DNA of 8,672 nt from an uncultured Thermomicrobiales bacterium (lineage in GTDB: Bacteria; Chloroflexota; Chloroflexia; Thermomicrobiales; UBA6265), in assembly GCA_902806365.1 (NCBI GenBank), contig CADCWJ010000763.1, forward strand, positions 1 through 8,672. The letters are read 5' to 3'. Shown in pieces: positions 1-6,023 of the stretch. The translations under genes were made by a program, and so were the position numbers. Numbering within the stretch: position 1 is the stretch's first letter; the number at the start of each line of letters is the position of its first letter. The notes under the pieces are model-generated. The model was not told the origin of the DNA, did no database searches, and saw only the letters and a list, made by a program, of their open reading frames with translations.

Positions 1-12
1 CGGCCCGGCTGG

Positions 13-816
13 ATGCGCGAGCTGATCGCGATCTGGGGCTATGCGCAGCGCAACTACTACCTGACCAAACGCTACTTCATGTGGGAGGTCGTCTGGGTCG
101 TCTACTCGACGATGAACGCGCTGACGATCGGGTTCATTGGCGCCGGTCTGGGGGGCACGAATGACACGATCGCCCGGACTACGACCTTCCTGCTGATCGG
201 GACGCTGCTCTGGAGTTACCTCTCGATGATCTTCGATCTTCTTTCGGAGACGGTGAGCTGGGAGCGCTGGGAGGGCACGATCGAATACACGTTCATGAGC
301 CCGGCCAGCCGGATTACCCAGCTTCTCGGGATGGGCGCCTACTCGATCGTCTACGGAATCGCGCGGATGATCATCATGCTCGGAGTGATCTCACTCTTTT
401 TCGACATGTCGCTGGGCAACGCGAACTTCCTCGGCGCGCTGGCGCTGCTCGCGATCTGCAGCGTCTCGCTCGTCGGCTTCGGGATGGTCGCCGCCGTCAT
501 GCCGCTGCTCTCGCCAGAAAAGGGCCAGCAGGTCACCAACATCATCACCGCCGTGCTGCTCCTGATCTCGGGCATCTACTACAGCGTCGATGTCCTGCCG
601 GGATGGATGCAGCCGTTGGCCTACATCTCACCGATGTTCTACGCGCTGGACGGGATCCGGGACATGCTGATCGACGGTGCCAGCTTTGGATCGCAGTGGT
701 CCAACATCTGGCCGCTGCTGATCATGGGTGCGATCTTCCCGCCGCTCGGCATGTGGCTGTTCCAGCGCGGGGAGCACTACGCGAAGCGCACCGGCGGCCT
801 GAAGCGCAGCGGATGA
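13..816 (+). CDS. ABC-2 type transporter permease
   Basis: This is an integral-membrane subunit of an ABC-2 type (exporter) transporter, about 267 residues, the usual size for such permeases. About six hydrophobic segments are visible, near residues 25-47, 56-77, 106-128, 136-165, 173-192 and 230-250. Between the second and third lies a stretch containing WERWEGTIEYTFMSPASR (about 92-109), which matches the cytosolic coupling-helix region of ABC-2 permeases. The C-terminal third has the PxWMQPLAYISPMFYALDGIR pattern, here near 196-216, which is also typical of the family. The ATG at 13 is the first start, but the frame stays open to the window edge and no ribosome-binding site can be checked, so a slightly longer protein is possible. 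The ATP-binding partner is not in the window and is presumably just to the left. The stop overlaps the start of the next gene (ATGA), which indicates co-translation. The cargo cannot be read from the sequence. Confidence 0.9.
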   Translation: MRELIAIWGYAQRNYYLTKRYFMWEVVWVVYSTMNALTIGFIGAGLGGTNDTIARTTTFLLIGTLLWSYLSMIFDLLSETVSWERWEGTIEYTFMSPASRITQLLGMGAYSIVYGIARMIIMLGVISLFFDMSLGNANFLGALALLAICSVSLVGFGMVAAVMPLLSPEKGQQVTNIITAVLLLISGIYYSVDVLPGWMQPLAYISPMFYALDGIRDMLIDGASFGSQWSNIWPLLIMGAIFPPLGMWLFQRGEHYAKRTGGLKRSG

Positions 817-1811
817 CCGACTCCATGTCCCAGGACGATGAGCGTTCCCGGCGGCTGGTGGTCGTGCTGGAAAGTGCCGGCCTTGAGCCGCTCGGGCCGC
901 TGACGGGTGTGGAGAGCTACTCCAACGACACCTGGATGCTCGATGACCGGCGGTTCGGCGAGGTGGTTCTGCGGATCTGCTATCGCGGGGATGTCGAACG
1001 GCTTCCCCGCGAGGCGATCGTTGGCCGGGCGATTCCGCCGGAGGTCGGCTATCCCGAAGTCCTGGGATCGGGCGAGACATTTATGGGCGACGATCGCCTC
1101 ACCTGGTCGCTCGCGCGCCGGTTGCGCGGGTCGACCTTGCTGGAGGCGTGGCCGTCGCTGCCCGATCGCGAGCGGCGGCGGGCCTCCCGCTCGACCGCTC
1201 GCGCGCTTCGTGCCATGCACGCATGGCGACCCCCGGACCGGCTGATCGCCGATCTATCCTGGCCCGTACCGGAGCAACTGACCACGCGGAAGGGGGTGAT
1301 CGGGGCAAGCATTCATCCGGTGCCGATCGCGCGCGTGCGTGTGCTGATCGCCGAGCTGGCGACCGTCCAAGGCGTCGACGCCTCGCTCGTCGCGGCGGCG
1401 ACGGCGGCGATCGAACGGCTTGGTCACCATGCGCCTGCGTTCGACGATCCAGGCACGAGCAACCTGATTCACGGCGACCTCCAGCTCAGCAACATCTGGT
1501 GGAACGACGACGGCGAGACGGGCCTGATCGATCTTGAATGGTTGCGTTTCGCGCCATCCTGGGTCGATCTGGCCCGTCTCCAGGACAACGCCGACGCCGA
1601 CGCGGCTGAGGGGCTCACGATGCACGCCGACCTGCTCGAGTGGCTGCGGGAGGATTATCCGGAGCTGTTTGCGGTTGACGGCCTGGAGGACAGGATCAGG
1701 TTCCTGTGCCTAGCGTTCTTCGTGCGTCAGGCCCTGATCTGGCCATCGCCTTCACCGGCGGAGCCGCTTGCGCCGGACCATCCGCTTCGCCTGCTCGCGC
1801 AGCTCGTGTAG
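813..1811 (+). CDS. Aminoglycoside phosphotransferase/choline kinase-fold protein
   Basis: This 332-residue cytosolic protein has the protein-kinase-like APH fold. The Brenner-type catalytic motif HGDLQLSN is at residues 220-227 (catalytic Asp222, Asn227), followed by the metal-binding IDLEW at 239-243 (Asp240). The N-terminal lobe has the nucleotide-binding pattern SNDTW....FGEVVLRI around residues 37-54, with Arg where classical kinases have Lys, as is common in this family. Family knowledge says such enzymes phosphorylate a small hydroxylated molecule (antibiotic, choline, homoserine, fructosamine or similar) using ATP or GTP; the substrate cannot be deduced. The ORF is open further upstream (to 603), but I chose the ATG at 813 because it overlaps the permease stop as ATGA and because the upstream extension reads as shadow translation of the permease. 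No strong Shine-Dalgarno sequence is visible, consistent with translational coupling. A hairpin follows about 30 bases after the TAG stop. Confidence 0.85.
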   Translation: MTDSMSQDDERSRRLVVVLESAGLEPLGPLTGVESYSNDTWMLDDRRFGEVVLRICYRGDVERLPREAIVGRAIPPEVGYPEVLGSGETFMGDDRLTWSLARRLRGSTLLEAWPSLPDRERRRASRSTARALRAMHAWRPPDRLIADLSWPVPEQLTTRKGVIGASIHPVPIARVRVLIAELATVQGVDASLVAAATAAIERLGHHAPAFDDPGTSNLIHGDLQLSNIWWNDDGETGLIDLEWLRFAPSWVDLARLQDNADADAAEGLTMHADLLEWLREDYPELFAVDGLEDRIRFLCLAFFVRQALIWPSPSPAEPLAPDHPLRLLAQLV

Positions 1812-1842
1812 TCCGAACCCCTTACGGACTCGGAGTCGTTCG

Positions 1843-1868
1843 CAGGGGACGATCGTGTATCGTCCCTG
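1843..1868. terminator. Hairpin between convergent genes, probable terminator
   Basis: GGGACGAT (1846-1853) pairs perfectly with ATCGTCCC (1859-1866) around a five-base loop, CGTGT. If one G is bulged, the stem extends to CA/TG at 1843-1844 and 1867-1868. It starts about 32 bases after the phosphotransferase stop. There is no T-tract on either side, so it is not a textbook intrinsic terminator, but strong hairpins without a U-tract are common at gene ends in GC-rich bacteria. It could act in both directions. Its function is inferred from position. Confidence 0.4.
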
Positions 1869-1880
1869 TAAGCGGCATCG

Positions 1881-1897
1881 GTGAAGCGAAACTTCAC
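1881..1897. repeat. Second small inverted repeat in the convergent gap
   Basis: GTGAAG (1881-1886) and CTTCAC (1892-1897) form a perfect six-base-pair stem with the loop CGAAA. It lies 12 bases beyond the larger hairpin and may contribute to termination or transcript-end protection of either converging transcript. No T-run follows. Confidence 0.3.
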
Positions 1898-2103
1898 GAT
1901 GGTGCTGGCATCGCGAGCAAACGCCTCCGAAGACGCAACGGCGAGCGTCGCGAGCACGGCCAGGCGATCCGCCGGCACAGGCAGGCGCCGATTTACGATA
2001 CAGGACGGCAACGGTGGCGGGTCCGTGGCAAGCTCTACCCTGGCCGCCACGAGGGTGGCCACTACCTGGATTCCGGAACCGAGCATTTACCGCCCTGCGC
2101 CGA

Positions 2104-2913
2104 TCACGTCCCGAAGACATCGCCGATGGTGGCGATTGCGGCATCGGTATGCCCCGCCTCCCGTAGGGGATCGATCACGTCGGCCAGCAGATCCGGGACG
2201 TAGCTCACCAGCAGGTAGCCAAGGCCGTCAGGGATGAACGTGCAGATGCCGAGCCCGGGCGGCAGGAGACGGGATTCGGCGCGGCCGATCAGGTCCGCGC
2301 CGCCGCGCCAGACGATCGCCATCGGCTCGACGAGATTGGTGACGAAGAGCGCTCTCCCGTCCGGTACGGGGAGGGCGAGCGGCTGGGTCACTTTCCACCG
2401 CTCCAGGGCAAGGTGCGGACCCGCCGCGCAGACCGTCTGTCGGTTATAGCCTTCGTACCGCTCCAGCCCGTGCGTCGGGATGGGACGGAACGCGTCGGTG
2501 CCCGGATGTGCTTTGGGCATCGTGGACCACACTTCGTAGCCGAGGATGCCCGGCCCGATCGCGCATGAACTGTCCCCCGGCAGGTAGACGGTGTCACCGG
2601 GGGAGATCGAATGCCGGGATGGCGCCGCTTCGCTTCCCGATCCGACCCACACGGCGGCGTTTCGCTCGTCCCGGCACCACAGGCAGTGGAACGCGGTCGC
2701 GCCACGCCGGGTGCGTGCGGCCCGCCCCCCGCTGGCATCGACGAGCGCAATACCAATCGGCATGGCGCCGGGGTCGTCGAGCTCCACGACGGCCGAGACG
2801 GGCTCGTCGGGAATCCCGTCGCGCCCGAGCACCTGTCGGATCAGCGTCCCCCCAGCGGCGTTCCGTTCGATCCGGGACCGGAGCCTGACCGGTTCGATGA
2901 TTCCTGCATCCAT
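2104..2913 (-). CDS. Cupin protein similar to type I mannose-6-phosphate isomerase
   Basis: This protein of 269 residues begins at the ATG whose A is shared with the xylulokinase stop (TGATG). I chose that start over an ORF extending up to 3051 because the extension is shadow translation of the kinase. The most recognisable stretch is residues 104-128, SPGDTVYLP......AIGPGIL.YEV, which matches the cupin strand pair of ManA-type isomerases (GD..YVPAGT.HAIG.GIL..E). The position normally held by the metal-binding His reads Cys117, and no clear QVHP motif is seen. His76, Cys77 and Cys80 in FHCLWCRDE lie where the first half of the metal site would be expected. At about half to two-thirds the length of many ManA proteins it is short. 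Possible roles are a diverged aldose-ketose isomerase feeding the kinase, or a sugar-binding or regulatory cupin. The link to pentose metabolism comes from context; catalytic activity is not established. Confidence 0.65.
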   Translation of the reverse strand: MDAGIIEPVRLRSRIERNAAGGTLIRQVLGRDGIPDEPVSAVVELDDPGAMPIGIALVDASGGRAARTRRGATAFHCLWCRDERNAAVWVGSGSEAAPSRHSISPGDTVYLPGDSSCAIGPGILGYEVWSTMPKAHPGTDAFRPIPTHGLERYEGYNRQTVCAAGPHLALERWKVTQPLALPVPDGRALFVTNLVEPMAIVWRGGADLIGRAESRLLPPGLGICTFIPDGLGYLLVSYVPDLLADVIDPLREAGHTDAAIATIGDVFGT

Positions 2914-4427
2914 CAGGAAGGCACGCGCTGCAGCTCGTGGGAAAGCGGAAGCACCGCGGCGGCCAGCTTTCGATAGATCGGCAGGATCTCGCGATAGCGG
3001 GCGGTCCGCTCCTGATCGGGCGTGACCACCGTTGTCCGCCGGGGAAGCCACTCGCGATCATCCGGAAGGGTGATCCAGCCGAGGGTGTGAGCCGCGATCC
3101 GGGCGGCGCCAAACGCGGAGGTGTCGGTCAGGTCGGAGGTCTGGATCGGGGCGCCGATCACGTCGGCCACGATCTGGCGCCAAACCGGCGCCGAGGAGCC
3201 ACCGCCACCGAGATGAATCATCGCTGGCGGGGCTTCCTCCCGCGAGAAGTGATCCATCGCGTCGGCGATGCTGAAGGTGACGCCCTCCAGCACGGCCCGC
3301 ACCAGGTGTGCCGGGCCATGGCGATCGGTGAGTCCGATGAATGCACCCCGCGCGTGCGGGTCGAGGATTGGGCTGCGCTCGCCCGCCAGATAGGGCAGGA
3401 AGAGCAGACTGTCGGCGCCGGCGGGGGCAAGGGTGGCGGTGTCGACGAGCTCGCGTACCGTCCCCGATCCACCGATTATGCCGTGAATCCAGCTCACCGC
3501 CCGCCCGGAGTTGAGCACGGCACCGATGCGGTTCCAGCCCACGTTGCCGTCTCCCGGCACCGCTGCCGGCCAGGTGTGCCAGCGGCCGCCGGGATCGGGT
3601 GCGTAGGCGGTGGAGGGTCGGAGGATCTGGGCACCGGTGCTGAGCACGACGAGGGCGGATCGCTCGCTGGTCACGCCCGTGCCGACGGCGGCCACCGGTG
3701 CGTCGCCGCCAGCGACGATCACCGGGATTCCCGCCGAAAGCCCGAGCGCTTCGGCGGCCTCCGGGGCAAGCAGGCCGATCGGTGTGCCGCAAGGGAGGAT
3801 CGGGGGAAGCCACTCGGGATTCAGGGCGAGCGCATCGAGGATCGCGCCATCCCACTGGCCGCGCTCGGCATCGAACAGGCCGGTACTTGCGGCGTCGCTG
3901 GGATCGGTCGCGGCGATCCCGGTCAAGAGCATGACGAGGGCGTCCTTCGGGAGCAGGACCTTCCTGATCCGTGCCCACGCGCGCGGCCGATGCTGGCGGA
4001 GCCAGTGCAGGCTCGCGACCTGGTATCCCGTGGCGACAGGTCCGCCAATCCTGCTCCGGAGATCGTCCGGCAGCGCTTGCTCCAGCGTGTCGAGGTCATC
4101 GGCCGCCCGCAGGTCGGACCACACGATGGCATGGCCCAGCGATTGGTTATGCTCGTCGAAGAGCACCGTGCCGTGCATTTGGCCGGTCACCGATACGGCT
4201 TGAATCGCAATGTCGCGGGCGAAGCGGCGGGCCGTCGCGGTCGCCGCGATCGTGGCGTCGAACCAGTCGTCGACCTCCTGCTCGTCAAAACCGGGGGAAG
4301 GGTGGTGGGTGGGGTAGGTGGCTCCCCCACGTCCGATGATCTCTCCCCGCTGGTCCACGACCAGGGCCTTGACGGAGGACGTTCCGAGGTCGATCGCGAG
4401 CACCCCCGGGCGCGGCGCGCGGGACAT
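2913..4427 (-). CDS. xylB: Xylulokinase-like FGGY carbohydrate kinase
   Basis: This cytosolic kinase of 504 residues, normal for the family, is predicted to convert D-xylulose plus ATP to xylulose 5-phosphate for the pentose phosphate pathway. The N-terminal FGGY domain starts with the phosphate-binding DLGTSSVK (13-20). VTGQMHG (80-86) is followed by IVWSDLRA (101-108), the pair typical of xylulokinases. KDALVMLLTG with TDPSDAASTGLFD lies at 161-186, and AGGDAP contains the probable catalytic base Asp242. The C-terminal ATPase domain shows LSTGAQILRPS (about 261-271), then LPYLAGERSPILDPHARG and a glycine-rich LGGGGSSAPVWRQIVAD segment. The start ATG at 4427 shares one base with the upstream TAA (TAATG), and its stop shares one base with the next ATG (TGATG), so it is the middle gene of a coupled trio. 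No xylose isomerase, pentose transporter or sugar regulator is present in the window. A related ketose kinase specificity (for example ribulose) is possible but less likely given the GQMHG motif. Confidence 0.9.
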   Translation of the reverse strand: MSRAPRPGVLAIDLGTSSVKALVVDQRGEIIGRGGATYPTHHPSPGFDEQEVDDWFDATIAATATARRFARDIAIQAVSVTGQMHGTVLFDEHNQSLGHAIVWSDLRAADDLDTLEQALPDDLRSRIGGPVATGYQVASLHWLRQHRPRAWARIRKVLLPKDALVMLLTGIAATDPSDAASTGLFDAERGQWDGAILDALALNPEWLPPILPCGTPIGLLAPEAAEALGLSAGIPVIVAGGDAPVAAVGTGVTSERSALVVLSTGAQILRPSTAYAPDPGGRWHTWPAAVPGDGNVGWNRIGAVLNSGRAVSWIHGIIGGSGTVRELVDTATLAPAGADSLLFLPYLAGERSPILDPHARGAFIGLTDRHGPAHLVRAVLEGVTFSIADAMDHFSREEAPPAMIHLGGGGSSAPVWRQIVADVIGAPIQTSDLTDTSAFGAARIAAHTLGWITLPDDREWLPRRTTVVTPDQERTARYREILPIYRKLAAAVLPLSHELQRVPS

Positions 4428-5251
4428 TAGAGGCTCACCATCCAGCAGAACGCTATCCAGGCGAGCCCGGCGTCACAGAGTGAGATCGAGCGCCGGGCGG
4501 CAGCCGTGCCAGAACCCGGCAGACCGGCGTCGATCCCGACGCAGACGATCGCGCCGATCGCGCCCAGCGCGACCCAGGTGTCCGTCGCATCGCTCACGAG
4601 CCCGATTGTCAGGATCAGGAGTGCGGAGCCGAGGATACCCAGCCAGGAACCAAGGCGATGGGCCCGGCGACTCAGCTTCGTACCCGCGTGCGTGGTGGTA
4701 TCGGAGCCACGTGCTGTGGCGGCGTCCCGGACGTGGCCGTCACTGATGAATGCAAGCACGGCCAGGGGAACGAGCACCAGCAAACCCCAATCCCACGCCT
4801 GGAGCGCGGTCCAGACCCAGATCGGAATGGTCACGCCGAGGAGCCCCCGGAACTGCCATGCCGAACCCGTGGGGCCGTCCCAGGCAGCGAGCACCGCGAG
4901 CAGCGAGAAGCCGATCGAAAATACGATCGCCGCGCCAAACGTGAAGGTGGCGCTGAGAACGATCGCAATCAGCACCAGAACCCCGTCGCCGATCAGGCAT
5001 TGCTGACGCTCGGCCAGTTGAATCGTGTGATCGCGCGCGGCGATGAGCATCAGTACCCCCAGGGCTCCGACGCCGACCGCCAGCAGAATGCGGGTCCAGT
5101 CCAGCCACGAGGAGGCGGTGTCCGGTGCGAACCAGGTCGCCAGCACCGCAATCACGAGGGCGACCACGGCACTCTGTCGCGCATCGCGGTGCCGGAGCAG
5201 AGCAAGTGACGCGGCGACCGGCATCCGGATCATGACAAGTGCAAGCGGCAT
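4427..5251 (-). CDS. Polytopic membrane protein of unknown function
   Basis: I do not recognise the family. The 274-residue product has eight or nine hydrophobic segments, near residues 28-43, 53-71, 87-103, 105-123, 136-150, 153-170, 201-219, 225-241 and 257-274. A polar, basic loop lies at about 171-200 (GHVRDAATARGSDTTTHAG and following). It contains no ABC signature and no obvious transporter motif. The ORF is open to 5482, but the part above 5251 is arginine-rich and crosses the promoter and the preceding gene. I chose ATG 5251, which has GGGAG about 11 bases upstream; ATGs at 5233 and 5224 are alternatives without a better ribosome-binding site. Its TAA overlaps the ATG of the xylulokinase-like gene, so the two are translated together. 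By position a role in sugar uptake or membrane sensing is conceivable, but this is only inference. Confidence 0.75.
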   Translation of the reverse strand: MPLALVMIRMPVAASLALLRHRDARQSAVVALVIAVLATWFAPDTASSWLDWTRILLAVGVGALGVLMLIAARDHTIQLAERQQCLIGDGVLVLIAIVLSATFTFGAAIVFSIGFSLLAVLAAWDGPTGSAWQFRGLLGVTIPIWVWTALQAWDWGLLVLVPLAVLAFISDGHVRDAATARGSDTTTHAGTKLSRRAHRLGSWLGILGSALLILTIGLVSDATDTWVALGAIGAIVCVGIDAGLPGSGTAAARRSISLCDAGLAWIAFCWMVSL

Positions 5252-5330
5252 CCCGCGTGGCGCTCCCGATTCAAGGCGATGTCCGAGCTCCAACGCGCCA
5301 TGCCTCCGCGATCCCGGCCGACCGGCATCC

Positions 5331-5358
5331 AGTATAGGGGGCCGCCCGGTTGTCTCAG
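5331..5358 (-). promoter_or_regulatory. Sigma70-like promoter of the membrane protein/kinase/cupin unit
   Basis: On the minus strand a -10 box TATACT (5336-5331, five of six consensus bases) lies 16 bases from a -35 box CTGAGA (5358-5353, four of six). Transcription would begin near 5324, giving a leader of roughly 70 bases before the ATG at 5251. The -35 box overlaps the TGA of the preceding 149-residue gene (5357-5355). The trio could therefore be transcribed on its own as well as by read-through. An AT-rich TATACT hexamer stands out in this GC-rich surrounding. Confidence 0.45.
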
Positions 5359-5804
5359 GGCCGGGTCTCGCCCGCGTCCGCCGCCGGGGACGCGACGGTG
5401 ACGGCCCGATCGTGGATTCCCGGAACCGGGATATGCGGGCGTTGGGTCTGACGATCGACGCCTGTCTCCCGGCGGGGTGCAATGCGGAGCACGGTGTCGT
5501 CCGCCGTCACCCATGCGCCGGTGGTGCGCACGATCCAGAGCCGGTCGAGTCCGCTGTCGAGCAGGAGACGCGCGGCGGCAGGGCATCTGGCAGCGGCCGC
5601 GATCATGATTGCAAGTGGCGCTCCGGCGATTGCCGCCGGCGCCTGCTCGACCGGCACGCCGGCACGCCGGAGCTGGCCGATGATGTCGCCCCGGCCCGCG
5701 TCGATCACGCGAGCGACGTGCCCCAGCGCGTGCTGGTGCACGGCAGGCAGGATCGCACCGAGCTGTTCGCGGTCCACCACTGCCACGAGAACATCACCTG
5801 TCAT
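5355..5804 (-). CDS. Hypothetical protein, 149 residues
   Basis: I do not recognise this protein. It starts MTGDVLVAVVDREQLGAILP. Residues 4-93 alternate hydrophobic strands and helices in a repeated pattern: strand about 5-10, helix 13-27, strand 29-34, helix 40-48, then strand 64-71, helix 74-84, strand 88-93. This suggests a small soluble alpha/beta fold, perhaps ferredoxin-like. The last 50 residues are polar and look unstructured. No catalytic motif, signal peptide or membrane segment is visible; the Ala-rich stretch at 64-78 is too short to call a transmembrane helix. An in-frame TGA lies just upstream and ATG 5804 is the only start after it, yet the good ribosome-binding site serves a mini-ORF that ends on this ATG. 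It sits between the DUF2891 gene (219 bases upstream) and the membrane-protein gene (103 bases downstream), on the same strand. It is probably real, because of its fold-like pattern and the translation signal. Confidence 0.6.
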   Translation of the reverse strand: MTGDVLVAVVDREQLGAILPAVHQHALGHVARVIDAGRGDIIGQLRRAGVPVEQAPAAIAGAPLAIMIAAAARCPAAARLLLDSGLDRLWIVRTTGAWVTADDTVLRIAPRRETGVDRQTQRPHIPVPGIHDRAVTVASPAADAGETRP

Positions 5805-5827
5805 GAGTTTTTGCCTTGTGCCAGCAC
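5801..5827 (-). CDS. Eight-codon leader mini-ORF overlapping the next start
   Basis: GTG at 5827 opens a reading frame of eight codons (M-L-A-Q-G-K-N-S) ending in a TGA that overlaps the ATG of the 149-residue gene as ATGA. It lies six bases after a near-perfect AGGAGG, the correct spacing, whereas the 149-residue ATG lies about 29 bases from that site. Ribosomes would therefore load here and re-initiate on the overlapping ATG. The alternative is that a sixth A is missing from the A5 run within it (5809-5813): one added A would fuse the GTG-initiated frame to the 149-residue protein. The sequence alone cannot decide between these. Confidence 0.4.
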   Translation of the reverse strand: MLAQGKNS

Positions 5828-5831
5828 GTCA

Positions 5832-5840
5832 CACCTCCTC
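5832..5840 (-). promoter_or_regulatory. Strong Shine-Dalgarno sequence ahead of the mini-ORF
   Basis: GAGGAGGTG on the minus strand is close to a full anti-16S match and the best ribosome-binding site seen in the window. It is placed for the GTG at 5827 rather than for the ATG at 5804. This makes the start assignment of the 149-residue gene unusual. Confidence 0.7.
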
Positions 5841-5976
5841 GGCGCATCTTACCATTCCAAACCGACGTCTCGTCGCAGGGTGAGCGCGCCGGTCCGGGAG
5901 GTCGGGGACGCGCTATCCCCACCAGGCATGCACGTGGAAGATCGACGCACGAGGGAGCTCATGCCGGGCGAGCGCA

Positions 5977-5992
5977 CCGGGCGCAGGCCCGG
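5977..5992 (-). terminator. GC hairpin downstream of the DUF2891 gene
   Basis: CCGGGC (5977-5982) and GCCCGG (5987-5992) form a perfect six-base-pair stem with a four-base loop, starting 32 bases after the DUF2891 stop. There is no T-tract. It is a plausible end for the corA-DUF2891 transcript, or a partial terminator before the 149-residue gene. The rest of the 5805-6023 gap contains no supported gene. Confidence 0.3.
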
Positions 5993-6023
5993 ATGGTGCA
6001 GGATACAGGCGGTGATCGGCGGC

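Larger units (their letters stand above)
1812..2103. other. Convergent intergenic region without a convincing gene
   Basis: This 292-base gap separates the plus-strand phosphotransferase from the minus-strand cupin gene, which converge here. Several ORFs cross it on both strands, but each overlaps the end of a better gene, is rich in Arg/Ser/Ala and has no family character, so I treat them as chance frames. The region holds two hairpins (1843-1868 and 1881-1897). A weaker inverted repeat, AGTCCG/CGGACT, lies right at the phosphotransferase stop (1810-1830). Confidence 0.55.

Noticed and set aside
603..812. Upstream extension of the phosphotransferase frame into the permease gene
   Set aside because: It overlaps the clear permease in another frame and reads as low-complexity Ala/Arg/His. 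The ATGA overlap at 813 gives a better start.
1727..2086. Minus-strand ORF with a hydrophobic Ala/Leu stretch that could suggest a small secreted protein
   Set aside because: It overlaps the end of the phosphotransferase and contains the hairpin, and it has no ribosome-binding site or recognisable domain.
2937..4430. A 497-residue open frame on the plus strand, opposite the xylulokinase-like gene
   Set aside because: It is the antisense shadow of a GC-rich gene. The minus-strand reading has all FGGY motifs, while this one is Gly/Arg-rich with no family pattern or ribosome-binding site.
5252..5482. Longer N-terminus for the membrane protein
   Set aside because: The extra 77 residues are Arg/Pro-rich, overlap the end of the 149-residue gene and cross the promoter.
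5846..5854. Extended -10-like TGGTAAGAT on the minus strand before the mini-ORF
   Set aside because: Transcription would start within the Shine-Dalgarno sequence, removing it, and no -35 box is present at normal spacing.
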